DNA from: Akkermansiaceae bacterium
GTDB taxonomy: Bacteria > Verrucomicrobiota > Verrucomicrobiia > Verrucomicrobiales > Akkermansiaceae
NCBI GenBank assembly: GCA_024233135.1
Contig: JACKPZ010000007.1
Span: 1 to 64,000 of the forward strand
Direction of reading: 5' to 3'
DNA length: 64,000 nt
The position numbers and the translations under genes are program-made. Positions 8,895-18,150 of this stretch are shown here, in pieces; positions within the stretch are counted from its first letter, which is position 1; every line of letters begins with the position of its first letter. The notes under the pieces were generated by a model. That model was not told the DNA's origin, did no database searches, and saw only the letters and a list, made by a program, of their open reading frames with translations.

Positions 8895-9822
8895 TTCCCA
8901 GACAGCCAAGACACCGGGCCTGCTCGCCGTTTTCACGCGATGGTTCGTGAAACCGTTCGAGCGGAAACGCCCGCCGTCGAAGAAGGTGGCGATACTGATT
9001 CCGATGTCGTCGCGGCCGGGACTGACCGAGGAGGAGGAGGTCTCGATGAGGCAGCTTCTTCATCACCTCGGTTCCTACGACAAGTTCCTGCTCGCGCCGA
9101 AAGGGATGAAATACGATCTCGAAGGCTTTGAAGTCCGTGGCTATCCGCATCGGTTTTTCGGGTCCGGCGCCGCACACGGCCGCTTGCTCGGAACGCGCGG
9201 GTTCTACCGCGGGTTTCTCGACTACGACTACGTCTTTTTCTATCACCTCGACAGCCTCGCGTTCGGTGACGAACTCGCCGACTGGTGCGACAAAGGCATC
9301 GACTACATCGGTCCGCCGTGGATCCGCTGCGAGGACAGCCCGTGGGTGAAAGAGCCGCGTGTCGGCAACGGCGGCTTCACCTTGCTCCGGGTGGACAGCG
9401 CGCTCAAGGCGCTCACGAACCGCTATCTCGAGAAGCCCGCGTATTTCTGGTATGACCTCTACACATCGAACGCCCCGCGTTGGATGATCGGTCTGACGCA
9501 GCGTCTTTCGAAGGCGTTTCCGGGCGTGAAACTCCTGCGCCGCCTCTGCGAGGAATGGGACGAGCTCGACCAACCGCACCGCCACAACCGCAACAACGAC
9601 ATTTTTTGGTCCGACATGGCGCGGAGGTTCTATCCGGACTTCAAGGTCGCCTCGCTCGAGGAAGGCCTTCGCTTTGCCTTCGAGGTTTCGCCGAAGACCT
9701 GTTATGAAATGAACGGCGGCAAGCTCCCCTTCGGCTGCCATGCCTGGGCGAAATACGATCCGGAATTCTGGAAAGCCCATCTGGTTCCGGAGGAAACGTC
9801 CGTCCGATCGCGCGCGTCATGA
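8887..9822 (+). CDS. DUF5672 family protein, probable sugar transferase
   Basis: 311 residues from ATG 8887, overlapping rfbC by 8 bp, which suggests translational coupling. The core from residue 33 (VAILIPMSSRPGL) through FYHLDSLAFGDEL, the IDYIGPPW segment and VGNGGFTLLR matches DUF5672. This is a small family found in glycosyltransferase loci; its acidic and WYDL residues resemble GT-A enzymes. The enzymatic role is unproven. A basic N-terminal segment (KPFERKRPPSKK) may contact membrane or the acceptor lipid. The end overlaps the next start by ATGA. Confidence 0.85.
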   Translation: MDDSQTAKTPGLLAVFTRWFVKPFERKRPPSKKVAILIPMSSRPGLTEEEEVSMRQLLHHLGSYDKFLLAPKGMKYDLEGFEVRGYPHRFFGSGAAHGRLLGTRGFYRGFLDYDYVFFYHLDSLAFGDELADWCDKGIDYIGPPWIRCEDSPWVKEPRVGNGGFTLLRVDSALKALTNRYLEKPAYFWYDLYTSNAPRWMIGLTQRLSKAFPGVKLLRRLCEEWDELDQPHRHNRNNDIFWSDMARRFYPDFKVASLEEGLRFAFEVSPKTCYEMNGGKLPFGCHAWAKYDPEFWKAHLVPEETSVRSRAS

Positions 9823-10817
9823 TTTCCGCCATCTCCAGTGTCCCGACCCTCGCCGATCTTCCCGCGCCGCCGGCGGGAAAGACCGGCTGGCCTTGGACCG
9901 AGGCCACGCCTCTCCTGCCGGATCACCCGCCGCGGGGAGGCGAATGGCCGTCGATCAGCCTGATCACTCCGAGCTACAACCAGGGTTGTTATATCGAGGA
10001 AACGATCCGTTCGGTGCTGCTCCAGGGCTATCCGAATCTCGAGTATTTCATCATCGACGGTGGAAGCACCGACGAAACGGTGGACATCATCCGCAAGTAC
10101 GAGCCATGGCTCGCCGGTTGGGTGAGCGAGAAGGACAAGGGCCAGTCCGACGCCATCAACAAGGGCTTCGCCCGCTGCGGCGGAGAAATCTTCAACTGGA
10201 TGTGCAGCGACGACCTGCTCACCGCCGGCGCGCTCCGGCATGTGGCGGAGGCTTTCCTCGAAGGCGATTGCGACGTCCTCGCGGGCGCTTGTTTCTGCCA
10301 GTATGACGAGGAGCCGCAGCGCAGCGAAGTCCGCAGCGCGAAGCGCGAGGGATGGGAACGCATTCCCTATCACGCGGCGATCTGGCAGCCGAGTTGTTAT
10401 TTCCGCCGCTCGATCGTCGGGCGCGGCGACCTCGTCCTGCGTGACATGCACTACTGCATGGACCGCGAGTTGTGGTGTCACCTGTTCCAACAAGGCGCCC
10501 GCTGGAAGTGGACGGAGGACGTGCTGAGCCACTATCGTTTCACCGGGGCGAACAAGTCGGTCGTCGGCGGCAGCAAGATCATCGACGAGATTTCGCGGAT
10601 CTTCGAAGGACACGTGCCGGATGCGGACCGGCTTCCGCATCTTCTGCGCAGGTATTGGCTTCCCGCGGTGCTCAAGAGCGAGAAGGCGTCCGGGCCGATG
10701 AAGCCGGTGCTGCGCGGTGTATCGAAGTCGGTCGCCGCCTGGTTGCTCGCGCGCTTTCCGAAAGAGCACGTGCGTGCCCTGCAAAGGGAGTTTTATTCCT
10801 ACTCAGTATGGGGATGA
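9819..10817 (+). CDS. Glycosyltransferase family 2
   Basis: 332 residues, starting in the ATGA overlap with the previous gene. GT-A fold: ISLITPSYNQGCYIEETIRSV at about residues 46-66 (well within the family pattern), IDGGSTDETVDIIRKY and WVSEKDKGQSDAINKG, with FNWMCSDDLL as the DxD-type metal/nucleotide region. It is an inverting transferase acting at the cytosolic membrane face. Donor and acceptor cannot be read from sequence. It is part of a run of glycosyltransferases at 9819-13894. Confidence 0.93.
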   Translation: MISAISSVPTLADLPAPPAGKTGWPWTEATPLLPDHPPRGGEWPSISLITPSYNQGCYIEETIRSVLLQGYPNLEYFIIDGGSTDETVDIIRKYEPWLAGWVSEKDKGQSDAINKGFARCGGEIFNWMCSDDLLTAGALRHVAEAFLEGDCDVLAGACFCQYDEEPQRSEVRSAKREGWERIPYHAAIWQPSCYFRRSIVGRGDLVLRDMHYCMDRELWCHLFQQGARWKWTEDVLSHYRFTGANKSVVGGSKIIDEISRIFEGHVPDADRLPHLLRRYWLPAVLKSEKASGPMKPVLRGVSKSVAAWLLARFPKEHVRALQREFYSYSVWG

Positions 10818-11974
10818 GCGGCGGCAAAGCGGACAAGCCGGTGAAGATCGCATTCGTTTCCACGATGGCGGGAAGCCCGTGGGGCGGAAGCGAGGAGCTG
10901 TGGAGCATGACCGCGATGCGCTTGTTGGAGATGGGTCACACGGTCGTGGCATCGACGTTCGATTGGCCGGTGCGGCCGCCGAAGGTGAAGGCGCTCGAGG
11001 AAAAAGGCGCGCGTTTCCATTTCCGCGCGATGAAAAAACCGGTGCTGGCGAAGCTCGCGGACAAGGTGCTCGGCCGCACCTCCGCGTCGTGCCCGATCGG
11101 CCGCGACAGTGTCGAGTGGCTGCGCAACGAAGCGCCGGATCTGGTCGTGATTTCCCAAGGCGGTCCGTGGGACGGCAAGGACTGGATGACGGCGTGCCTC
11201 GATCTGGGCCTCGCCTACTGCCCGGTCATTCACGCCAACAGCGAGATCTGGTGGCCGGTCGATGACTGGCTCGAGACGATCCAGCGCGGGGTTCCCGCGG
11301 CGAAGCGTGTCTTTTTCGTCTCGAACAACAACATGCGCCTGATGGATGTGCAGTGCGGATTTCATGTGGAAAACGCCGAGATCGTCATCAACCCGTGGAT
11401 GGCCGACACCAAGGAGATCGTGCCGTGGCCGGATGAGGGCGAGATCCGCATCGCATGTGTCGGGCGGATCGATCCCAAGGCGAAAGGCCAGGACATCCTG
11501 CTGCAGGTGATGGCGATGCCTAAGTGGCGCGAGCGCCCGATCCGCCTCCATATCTACGGCGGAGGGCCGTGCGAGAAGACGCTGCGCAAGTTATGTGATT
11601 ATTGGAAACTGGAGAACGTCACGTTCGCCGGCCATGTGTCCGACGTCCGTGGCATCTGGGCGGAGAACCACGCGCTGGTGCTGCCATCGCGGTTCGAAGG
11701 ACTGCCGCTGGTGATCGTCGAGGCCATGCTCTGCGGCCGGCCGGTGGTGGTCACCGATGTCGCCGGCAACGCGCAGTATGTCCATGACGGCGTGACGGGT
11801 TTCGTCGCCGAAGCGCCTACGGTCGCCTTGTTCGATGCGGCGCTCGAGCGCGCATGGAACTGCCGCGCTTTGTGGCGCGAAATGGGCGCGAAGGCCCGCA
11901 CGGAACTGCAGCAGAAGCTTCCTCCGGATCCGATCGGCGTGTTCGCCGAACGCCTCCTCGCCCTCATGTCATGA
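10808..11974 (+). CDS. Glycosyltransferase family 4 (GT-B)
   Basis: 388 residues from ATG 10808. A second ATG at 10814 lies in an ATGA overlap with the previous stop and is equally possible; AAAGGGAG lies about 13 bases before 10808. GT-B fold: the N-terminal VSTMAGSPWGGSEELW glycine-rich loop, the C-terminal Rossmann half IACVGRIDPKAKGQD, and the donor-binding PSRFEGLPLVIVEAMLCGRPVV with the EX7E arrangement. A retaining glycosyltransferase, presumably using a nucleotide sugar from this locus. Donor sugar unknown. Confidence 0.92.
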   Translation: MGMSGGKADKPVKIAFVSTMAGSPWGGSEELWSMTAMRLLEMGHTVVASTFDWPVRPPKVKALEEKGARFHFRAMKKPVLAKLADKVLGRTSASCPIGRDSVEWLRNEAPDLVVISQGGPWDGKDWMTACLDLGLAYCPVIHANSEIWWPVDDWLETIQRGVPAAKRVFFVSNNNMRLMDVQCGFHVENAEIVINPWMADTKEIVPWPDEGEIRIACVGRIDPKAKGQDILLQVMAMPKWRERPIRLHIYGGGPCEKTLRKLCDYWKLENVTFAGHVSDVRGIWAENHALVLPSRFEGLPLVIVEAMLCGRPVVVTDVAGNAQYVHDGVTGFVAEAPTVALFDAALERAWNCRALWREMGAKARTELQQKLPPDPIGVFAERLLALMS

Positions 11975-12903
11975 AAGTCACCGTCCTCATCGTCACCCGC
12001 AACCGCGCCGCCGACCTCAGGCAGACGCTGGACGCGATGCTTTCCGTCCGGGTGCCCGATGACTGCGAAGCGGAGCTGATGGTGGTGGACAACGGATCCA
12101 CCGATGAAACTCCCGAGGTCGCGAAGTCCCGCCGCCATGGTGCCTTCGATCTCGTCTATCTGAGCGAACCGCGCCGCGGCAAGAGCCACGGATTGAACCT
12201 CGGCATCGAACAAAGCAAGGGAGATGTCGTGATCTTCACCGACGATGACGTGCGCCCTCCGGCCGAGTGGCTCGAGGCGATGTGCGAACCGATCGTTTCC
12301 GGGAGCGCCGATGTCGTCGCGGGCGGCGTGAAACTCGCCCCGCATCTGTTGCGCACGTGGATGACGCCGTCGCACCGGTCGTGGCTGGCATCCACCGAGT
12401 GGCTCACGCCGGGCAAGGCGGTGAGCCTGGTGGGTGCGAACATGGCCGTCTCCCGCGCGGTGTTCGAGAAGGTTCCGGGGTTTGATCCGGAACTCGGCGG
12501 CGGTGGTCTCGGTTTCTGTGAGGACGGATTGTTCGCCGCGCAACTCCGCGAGGCCGGCTTCCGCTTCGCCGATCGTTTCGACGTCTGCATCGAGCACCAC
12601 TGCGACGCATCGCGCCTCGACCGAGCGAGCTGGCTCTCCGCGGCGGAGAACCGCGGAATCTCGCACGCCTACCGCGGCCACCACTGGGAGCACTGGGGGT
12701 GCCGCTTCGGTGCTCTCAAGCTGCTCCGCGCCAAGGCGAATCTCGCCATGTGGCGGCTCATGAACCGCCGCCGGATGTCCGAAGAAGGTTGCCCGATGGA
12801 GGAGCTTGAGCTTGTCTTCGTGCTCGGCGTCGTCCGCGGCCATCTCGCGCAGCTCGGACGATCGCGAAACTACGAACGCCATGGACTTTCGAGGATCCGA
12901 TAA
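11971..12903 (+). CDS. Glycosyltransferase family 2
   Basis: 310 residues; ATG 11971 overlaps the previous stop as ATGA. VTVLIVTRNRAADLRQTLDA opens the GT-A fold, VVDNGSTDETPEV follows and VIFTDDDVRPP is the DXD-type motif. GFCEDGLFAAQLREAGFR resembles the catalytic ED region. The protein lacks membrane helices. It is one of three GT2 enzymes in the cluster and likely adds one sugar of the repeat unit. Specificity is unknown. Confidence 0.92.
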   Translation: MKVTVLIVTRNRAADLRQTLDAMLSVRVPDDCEAELMVVDNGSTDETPEVAKSRRHGAFDLVYLSEPRRGKSHGLNLGIEQSKGDVVIFTDDDVRPPAEWLEAMCEPIVSGSADVVAGGVKLAPHLLRTWMTPSHRSWLASTEWLTPGKAVSLVGANMAVSRAVFEKVPGFDPELGGGGLGFCEDGLFAAQLREAGFRFADRFDVCIEHHCDASRLDRASWLSAAENRGISHAYRGHHWEHWGCRFGALKLLRAKANLAMWRLMNRRRMSEEGCPMEELELVFVLGVVRGHLAQLGRSRNYERHGLSRIR

Positions 12904-13894
12904 CCTGGTCAGCGTCGTCATCCCGACCTACAACCGCGCGGCCAAGGTCGTCGAGGCGGTGCGCAGCGTGCTCGGCCAGGAGCAGGTCGATATGGAGGTG
13001 ATCGTCATCGACGATGGATCCACCGACCACACCCGGCAGCTCATCGAGCCGTTTCTCGACCGCATCCGCTATGTCCACAAGGAGAACGGAGGCGTCAGCT
13101 CGGCCCGAAACCGCGGCATCCGCGAGGCGACCGGAAAATGGGTCGCTTTCCTCGACTCTGACGACGTCTGGCAGCCCGGAAAACTGCGGCGCCAGCTCGA
13201 GTGCGCCGCCGCCACCGGAGCGAAGGTGTGTTTCTGCCGCAGCAGCGACGAAAGCGGGGAGGTCCTCGACGACCTGCACCGGATGACGCCTTCGCTGGCA
13301 CCGGGCTCGTCGGTCCATCATCCCGCTGGTGACTGCCGATTGTTTCTCTATCCGCGGCATCCGTTCCTGCAGTCGATGCTCGTGCGCCGCGACGCGCTCG
13401 ATTCGGTCGGTGGTTTCGACGGCACGCTGCGCGTCGCGGAGGACACCCGGCTGATCTATCAGCTCGTGCTGGCTTTTGGGCATACGGTGGTGAACGAGCC
13501 GCTCGTAACGATCTGCCGCGACCGCGAGGAGCACGGTTTGTCCGATTCTCCGGATCCGGAAACGGCGTCGCTGCGATATGTGTGCTACACGCGGGTGCAA
13601 TCGGAGGTCTATTGGCGCCTGCTCGCGCTCGACCCGGCGGCGGCGAAGGTCGTGCGGGCGAACCTCTGGTATTTCGGCTCGCGGCTCGCGGAAATCCGCT
13701 GTGCGCTCGGCCAGAAGGAAGCCGCGCGCCGGACCGCATGGGCGGCTCTCGACGTCCGCGCGGGAGTGCGGAACGTGGTGAGGAACCTCCTGATCCTCTT
13801 TTTCTATCAGGCTTCTCGCCGTCGTTTCGTCCGCAAATGGGGGAGCCGCGGAGTCCGCTGCGCCGCAGTGAGCCGATCAGACAAACGTCGCTGA
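12881..13894 (+). CDS. Glycosyltransferase family 2
   Basis: 337 residues from ATG 12881, overlapping the preceding gene by 23 bp. VSVVIPTYNRAAKVVEAV, IDDGSTDHT, NGGVSSARNRGI and FLDSDDVW are textbook GT2/GT-A motifs in order. The last 20 to 30 residues (after FFYQASRRRFVRKW) are arginine/serine-rich and unlike the family. They lie at the edge of the corrupted stretch that begins near 13905, so the true C-terminus may differ from that shown. Donor and acceptor unknown. Confidence 0.88.
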   Translation: MDFRGSDNLVSVVIPTYNRAAKVVEAVRSVLGQEQVDMEVIVIDDGSTDHTRQLIEPFLDRIRYVHKENGGVSSARNRGIREATGKWVAFLDSDDVWQPGKLRRQLECAAATGAKVCFCRSSDESGEVLDDLHRMTPSLAPGSSVHHPAGDCRLFLYPRHPFLQSMLVRRDALDSVGGFDGTLRVAEDTRLIYQLVLAFGHTVVNEPLVTICRDREEHGLSDSPDPETASLRYVCYTRVQSEVYWRLLALDPAAAKVVRANLWYFGSRLAEIRCALGQKEAARRTAWAALDVRAGVRNVVRNLLILFFYQASRRRFVRKWGSRGVRCAAVSRSDKRR

Positions 13895-13904
13895 GCATGC
13901 AGCG

Positions 13905-14780
13905 GCAGAAAGGTCCTCGTGATCGGCTCCGGCGGCCGCCTTGGCGGCCTGTTGAAACTGTCCGCCGATGCGGGGTTTTCGCAAGGCGATGGATCTCGCT
14001 CGCCGGACGTCCAGGCGCTGCTGGGCAAGTGGATTTCGATCTAGCCATCATCACCGGCGCGCCCTCTGCGGTGGACCATTGCGAAGTTTCCACCAGGATG
14101 AGAGACGTTCATGATGAACGCCACCGATCCCGACGAGATCGCGCATCACCGCGAAGGGCGCACATGTCACCTATCAGCACGCGACTTCGTCTTCGATGGC
14201 GGGCATCCGCGAGACCGATCCGTGAACGGTGAGCTGGCAAAACTCGAAACTCCGCGGGAGGAAGCGGTGGCGTTCCCCGGACATGATCTCGTGATCCGCG
14301 TGTCGTGGGTTATACGTCCAGCCGCCCAGCATTTCAGGTGGATCGTCGGCAAGGCGTGCGAGAACCTTCGCTGATGACCTGCCGGAGGACAGGTCGGCTG
14401 TCCACGAACGATCGTGGCAGCGATCGATGCCCTCGTCTTTGGTCAGAGGGGAGCGGCATCCGAAATCTATCAATTTTGCAACGCGCAACCCACAGCGCGA
14501 GTGGGGCGAGGCATACGCAGCGGAGTACCGCCGCTTTCGGAGTGCCGGTACGCACCCTCCATCACGCGCCGTCGACAGCTCCGGTCCATCGCCGCGTTCG
14601 TCGCCCGGCAGCCGGCAGGTGCAATGGACACCACAAATTCTGGCGCATCGAACCCAACCTTGGAAGGACGCGCCTACGTATTCGTAGTTCATGGCGGCTC
14701 GTTTGAAACCTAAATTGTCGTCGAAGGAATCGTAACTCCCAGACCAACATTCAGAAACGACGGCAGCGTGCCGTCGCCAT
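13905..14780 (+). pseudogene. rmlD: Corrupted rmlD (dTDP-4-dehydrorhamnose reductase)
   Basis: There is no intact frame, but family motifs appear in order, shifting between frames. KVLVIGSGGRLGGLL (the Rossmann start) lies near 13910-13957, FDLAIITGAPSAVDHCE near 14036-14087, a fragment of the ISTDFVFDG motif near 14170-14200, HDLVIRVSWV near 14283-14312, VGKACEN near 14346 and a CNAQPT segment near 14480. An ARQPAGAMDTT-like C-terminal signature lies near 14600-14640. The span equals the normal 290-residue length. RmlD would reduce the 4-keto group to give dTDP-L-rhamnose. Dense indels plus substitutions make it either a decayed gene or an uncorrected sequencing patch. Confidence 0.75.
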
Positions 14781-14789
14781 TCAATCCCC

Positions 14790-15795
14790 ATGAGAATTCT
14801 CGACCACCGGAGGAGCGGCTTCTGTCAGCTCGAACCTCGTCCACTTCCTGCTCGGGCAGCGGAGAACTCGGCATGTCTGCGGTGACAAGGTCGTCGCTCG
14901 ATATAAGCTCGCCTACGCCGGCAATCCTAGAGGCCTCGCCGCCGCCGGATCTCGATCCGCCACACGTTGTCAAAGGCGACATCGGCGAGCCCGCCGCTCG
15001 TCGCCTCGCTATTGCCGCAACATGCGATCGACGCGGTGATACCTCGCGGCCGAGTCGCGACGTCGACCGTTCGATCGACAGCCCCGGGAGTTCATCAGAC
15101 GAAACTTCGGCACCTTCCGTTTGTTGAAACCTTCCCGCCGCCACACCTACTCGCTACGCGATGGGCAGGACGAAGCGGCAACCTGCATTCCTCGCCAGGC
15201 ACCACAGATGAGGTCTACAGCTCGCTGGGTCAGACGATCAAATGGTGTTCTGTGAGACCGCCATGCGTAACCGCGTCAGGCGGCAGCATTACCTCCGCCG
15301 CGCCACCACCTACGGCCTGCCGGTGAATGCGACTCGGCTGCTCCGGCTAACTACGGCCCCTATCCAGTTTCCGGAGCTCCTCCCGCTCATGATCCTGGGC
15401 AACTCAAGGCGAACGCTACCGGTCTATGGCGACGGCTCAGCGTGCGCGCGACTGGCTCTCGTCAGGACCACTGCCGCGGCCTCGCGCTCGCGCACAAGGG
15501 GGTGGACGTACTACGTCATCGGCGGCAAGTGCGAGATGAGGTATCGACGTCGTCCGCGATCATCCGCAGTGACTCGCCAGGCAGGGGCGTCAGACGCCCG
15601 ACGAATATCACCTCGTCACCGACCGCCCGGACGACCGCCGCTACGCCGCGATCCGCGCGCATTTCGCCGAACTCGGCTGGGGAGCCGAAGAAACAGTCCG
15701 GCACGCCTGATCAATGGTATCTCGACAATGGTGGATCCGCAGCATCGAGGACGGCAGCTACGCGGCAGCTGACTCAGAACACTGCCTGATAAACC
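14790..15795 (+). pseudogene. rmlB: Corrupted rmlB (dTDP-glucose 4,6-dehydratase)
   Basis: ATG 14790 begins MRIL, followed in shifting frames by SNLVHFLL-like bases (near 14835), KLAYAGN (near 14905), VKGDIG (near 14970), DVDRSIDSPG (15058-15090), TYGLPVNATR (15308-15337), NYGPYQFPE and PLMIL (15350-15395). LPVYGDG (15418-15438), RDWL, a VIGGKCEM version of the NIGGNCE motif (15517), DRPG.DRRYA (15620-15650) and ELGW (15672) complete it. Order and spacing match a 335-350 residue RmlB. No frame is intact for more than about 50 codons of real similarity. Same corruption as the neighbouring rmlD and rmlA. Confidence 0.8.
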
Positions 15796-15800
15796 GAACG

Positions 15801-16715
15801 ATGGTCGACCCTGAAAGCCGCCTCCGAACCCGCCGAGCTGTCCTGCGCAAGGGCATCATCCTCGCCGGCGGCACCGGCGGTCTTTGTTTTCTCGATAGCC
15901 CACTCGGTGAAACCAGCAGCTCATCGGTGTATATTTTAAGCCGATGATCTACTACCCGCTCACCCGTGCGTGCTCTTCGGCGTGCGCGAGATCCTCGTCA
16001 TCTCGACGCCGCGCGACCTGATTTCGAGCATCCTGTTAGGCGATGGTTCGCAGTGGGGCCTCCAGATTTCTATGCGGAACAACTGAAGCCGGAAGGTCTC
16101 GCGGGCATTCCTCCTCGGCGAGGTTCACCAGCGAACCGCTGCCTCGTTCTCGGCGACAACCCATTCTACAGCCACGACCTCGGCGGCTCGCTGCTGGCCG
16201 CCTCGCGCGCCAGACAAAGGGCGCCACGGTGTTCGTATCACAGACCAGCCAGACAAGCCAGCGTGGTCGGGTCGATGCGGACGGCAGGGTCGTCTCGCTT
16301 CGACCAGCACCGAAATCCATTACGCGGTCCCCAGCATTTTACTTCTATGACGCCGACGTCGTCTTACGCAGAGAATCGCTGAAACCCTCGGTCCGCCGGA
16401 GAACTTCCGGAATGCCGACCTCTAACCCTCATCTGGAAAAGGGCGGCTGCGTCACGAGATCCTCGGCAACGGCACCTTCCGGACTCGCTGGCAGCCGCCA
16501 CACCGGATTTCGTGCAGGCCAACGCGAGAACCTCAAGATCCGCCGCCCGGAAGTCGCTAACCTGCAGGGGGCCTATCGTGCGCAACTGGCGATGCGGTGG
16601 AAAGCCACCGCCAAGACCTACAGGCCTCGCTCTCTCTTTGGCGCAATTTCATGGACAGAAGCGAGCCGCTTCGTGGAAGGACTCGGTCTTCCCCGGCTCG
16701 AAACCACTGCCTGAC
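15801..16715 (+). pseudogene. rmlA: Corrupted rmlA (glucose-1-phosphate thymidylyltransferase)
   Basis: Recognisable in pieces: RKGIILAGGTGG (15846-15882), KPMIYYPL (15940-15961), REILVISTPRDL (15985-16020), LGDGSQWGLQ (16040-16068), CLVLGDNPFYSHDLGGSLLAAS (16140-16205), KGATVF, DADGRVVSL (16275-16300), YFYDADVV (16341-16364), GFVQAN (16506-16523) and a PEVANLQG segment in the usual PEEIAY position (16545-16572). The sequence ends at TGA 16712, near the expected C-terminus. RmlA makes dTDP-glucose. All motifs are in the right order and spacing but in changing frames. Confidence 0.8.
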
Positions 16716-16931
16716 TACTCAGGCGTCGGTGGCCGCCGCCGCCTCTGGACGATTGGCGTTCGGGTTTCAACCATCCGATCGCGCGCCGATCTCGATGGCA
16801 GGTCTGGTTCTGTCGAGTTATTCTCCACTACATGTTTCCAGAAGAGGCCGCGGCTACTTCGGCGGCTCGCCGACTGACGGAGGCACCTTGAGACCGGCTC
16901 GGCTTTCGCCCGCCAGTGGGCTCAACCCTGA

Positions 16932-17363
16932 TACCACCGTGGCGCAGGTTTCCACATCCACCCGCCGCACATTCCCGACGGCGAGGAGCCGTCCGCATGG
17001 TTCCGCAAGCTCTACCTCGACTCGCCGGACGACGTTTCGCTCCGCCCCTACGACCGCGAGCAATGGGATGTGATGTTTTTCCTCACCGGCATCTGCGAGA
17101 TGATCCTCATCGACGAGCGCGATGGTTTGACACGCCGCATGATGAGATTCACCATCGCGGGCGATTCGAAACCGGGTGCGGACAACGCCGCCGTGGTGAT
17201 CCCGCCGGGCGTGGCGCACGCGCTGCGAAGCATCGGAAACGAGGACCTGATCATGGTTTACGGCACCAGCACCACCTTCAATCCGGACTGGGAGGGCCGC
17301 ATCGCCAGCGACATCGAGAATTGCCCGCTGCCCGCCGATTGGTCCGCCTATCTCGACGCTTGA
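16932..17363 (+). pseudogene. RmlC-like cupin (dTDP-4-dehydrorhamnose 3,5-epimerase family), 5' end corrupted
   Basis: An in-frame coding stretch opens after TGA 16929 with GAGFHIHPPHIPDGEEP and runs intact to TAG-free TGA 17363. Residues read as a cupin: REQWDVMFFLTGICEMILID, VVIPPGVAHALRSIG and VYGTSTTFNPDWEGR. The N-terminal third (about 16740-16931) is in the corrupted zone; short in-frame starts such as GTG 17070 would give only a fragment. It probably completes an rmlD-rmlB-rmlA-rmlC-like operon. A different cupin sugar isomerase role is possible because the canonical RGxHyQ motif is not visible in the readable part. Confidence 0.65.
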
Positions 17364-17409
17364 GACACCTTTCCCAACCCTCTCCCACAACCATCCACCG
17401 AACATCACG

Positions 17410-18078
17410 ATGAGGACGAAATCGAACCCGATGAACGCCGGCCATGCGACCGGATCCACCACGGCGCCGCGGCGCTGGATGCAACGCGCGGCCACCTGCG
17501 CCCTGGCTGTCATGGCCGCGTTCAGTTTCCCCGCCTGCCAACAATCCGCGCCGGTCATGCCGATCCCGTCCGAGGCGGCGGCCTCGCGTCCGAGCGGTGT
17601 TCTCGCCGCCGGCGACCAGATCAACATCGCGTTCTCCGGCGCTCCGGAGATGAACACGAAGCAGACGATCGCCGCCAATGGCAAGGTCAGCCTTCCGGTG
17701 GTGGGTGACGTGCAGGCCTCCGGCCGCTCGATCACCAGCCTGCAGGCGGACCTCACCTCGCGCTACCAATCCCACCTGCAGGACCCGACGGTGGTCGTTT
17801 CGCTCGAAACCGCGTCGTCCGGCGTGTATGTGACCGGCGAGGTGCTTCGTCCCGGAAAGATCCCGCTTTACCGCCCGATGACGGCGATGGAGGCGGTGAT
17901 GGAAGCCGGCGGTTTCACCAAGTTCGCGAATCCGAAGCAGGTGATCGTCGTCCGCACCCAGGGCAACCGCAGCCAACGCTATGTGCTCAACATGAACGAC
18001 GCGCTCGCCGGCTACGAGCCCAGCCCGTTCTACGTGCGGCCCTACGACGTGGTCTACGTGAAACAGAGCGTCTGGTAA
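17410..18078 (+). CDS. Wza-like polysaccharide export lipoprotein (Poly_export + SLBB)
   Basis: 222 residues. A basic N-terminus, a hydrophobic segment (ATCALAVMAAFSF, about 28-40) and the lipobox FPAC with cysteine near residue 43 predict an outer-membrane or periplasmic lipoprotein. A Poly_export domain (LAAGDQINIAFSGAPEMNTKQ onward, residues 65-140) is followed by an SLBB domain (SGVYVTGEVLRPGKIPLYRP) and LRPYDVVYVKQSVW-type ending. It is expected to form the export channel with a Wzc-like partner not in this window. It closes the polysaccharide locus and is followed by a strong terminator. Confidence 0.92.
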   Translation: MRTKSNPMNAGHATGSTTAPRRWMQRAATCALAVMAAFSFPACQQSAPVMPIPSEAAASRPSGVLAAGDQINIAFSGAPEMNTKQTIAANGKVSLPVVGDVQASGRSITSLQADLTSRYQSHLQDPTVVVSLETASSGVYVTGEVLRPGKIPLYRPMTAMEAVMEAGGFTKFANPKQVIVVRTQGNRSQRYVLNMNDALAGYEPSPFYVRPYDVVYVKQSVW

Positions 18079-18105
18079 GCGATCGCCGATCGCAACCCTC
18101 TCACG

Positions 18106-18134
18106 AAAGGGCGGCCGGAAGGCCGCCCTTTTTT
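18106..18134 (+). terminator. Rho-independent terminator after the export gene
   Basis: A perfect 11-bp GC-rich stem (AAAGGGCGGCC / GGCCGCCCTTT) with a GGAA loop and a run of T at 18129-18134. It lies 28 bp after the Wza-like gene and also faces the convergent esterase gene, so it could serve both directions. Confidence 0.9.
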
Positions 18135-18150
18135 CGTCGGGTGGTGGCTG

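Noticed and set aside
13895..16931. Several small frames as novel genes.
   Set aside because: Their residues do not match any family, while RmlD/B/A motifs in shifting frames explain the same bases.
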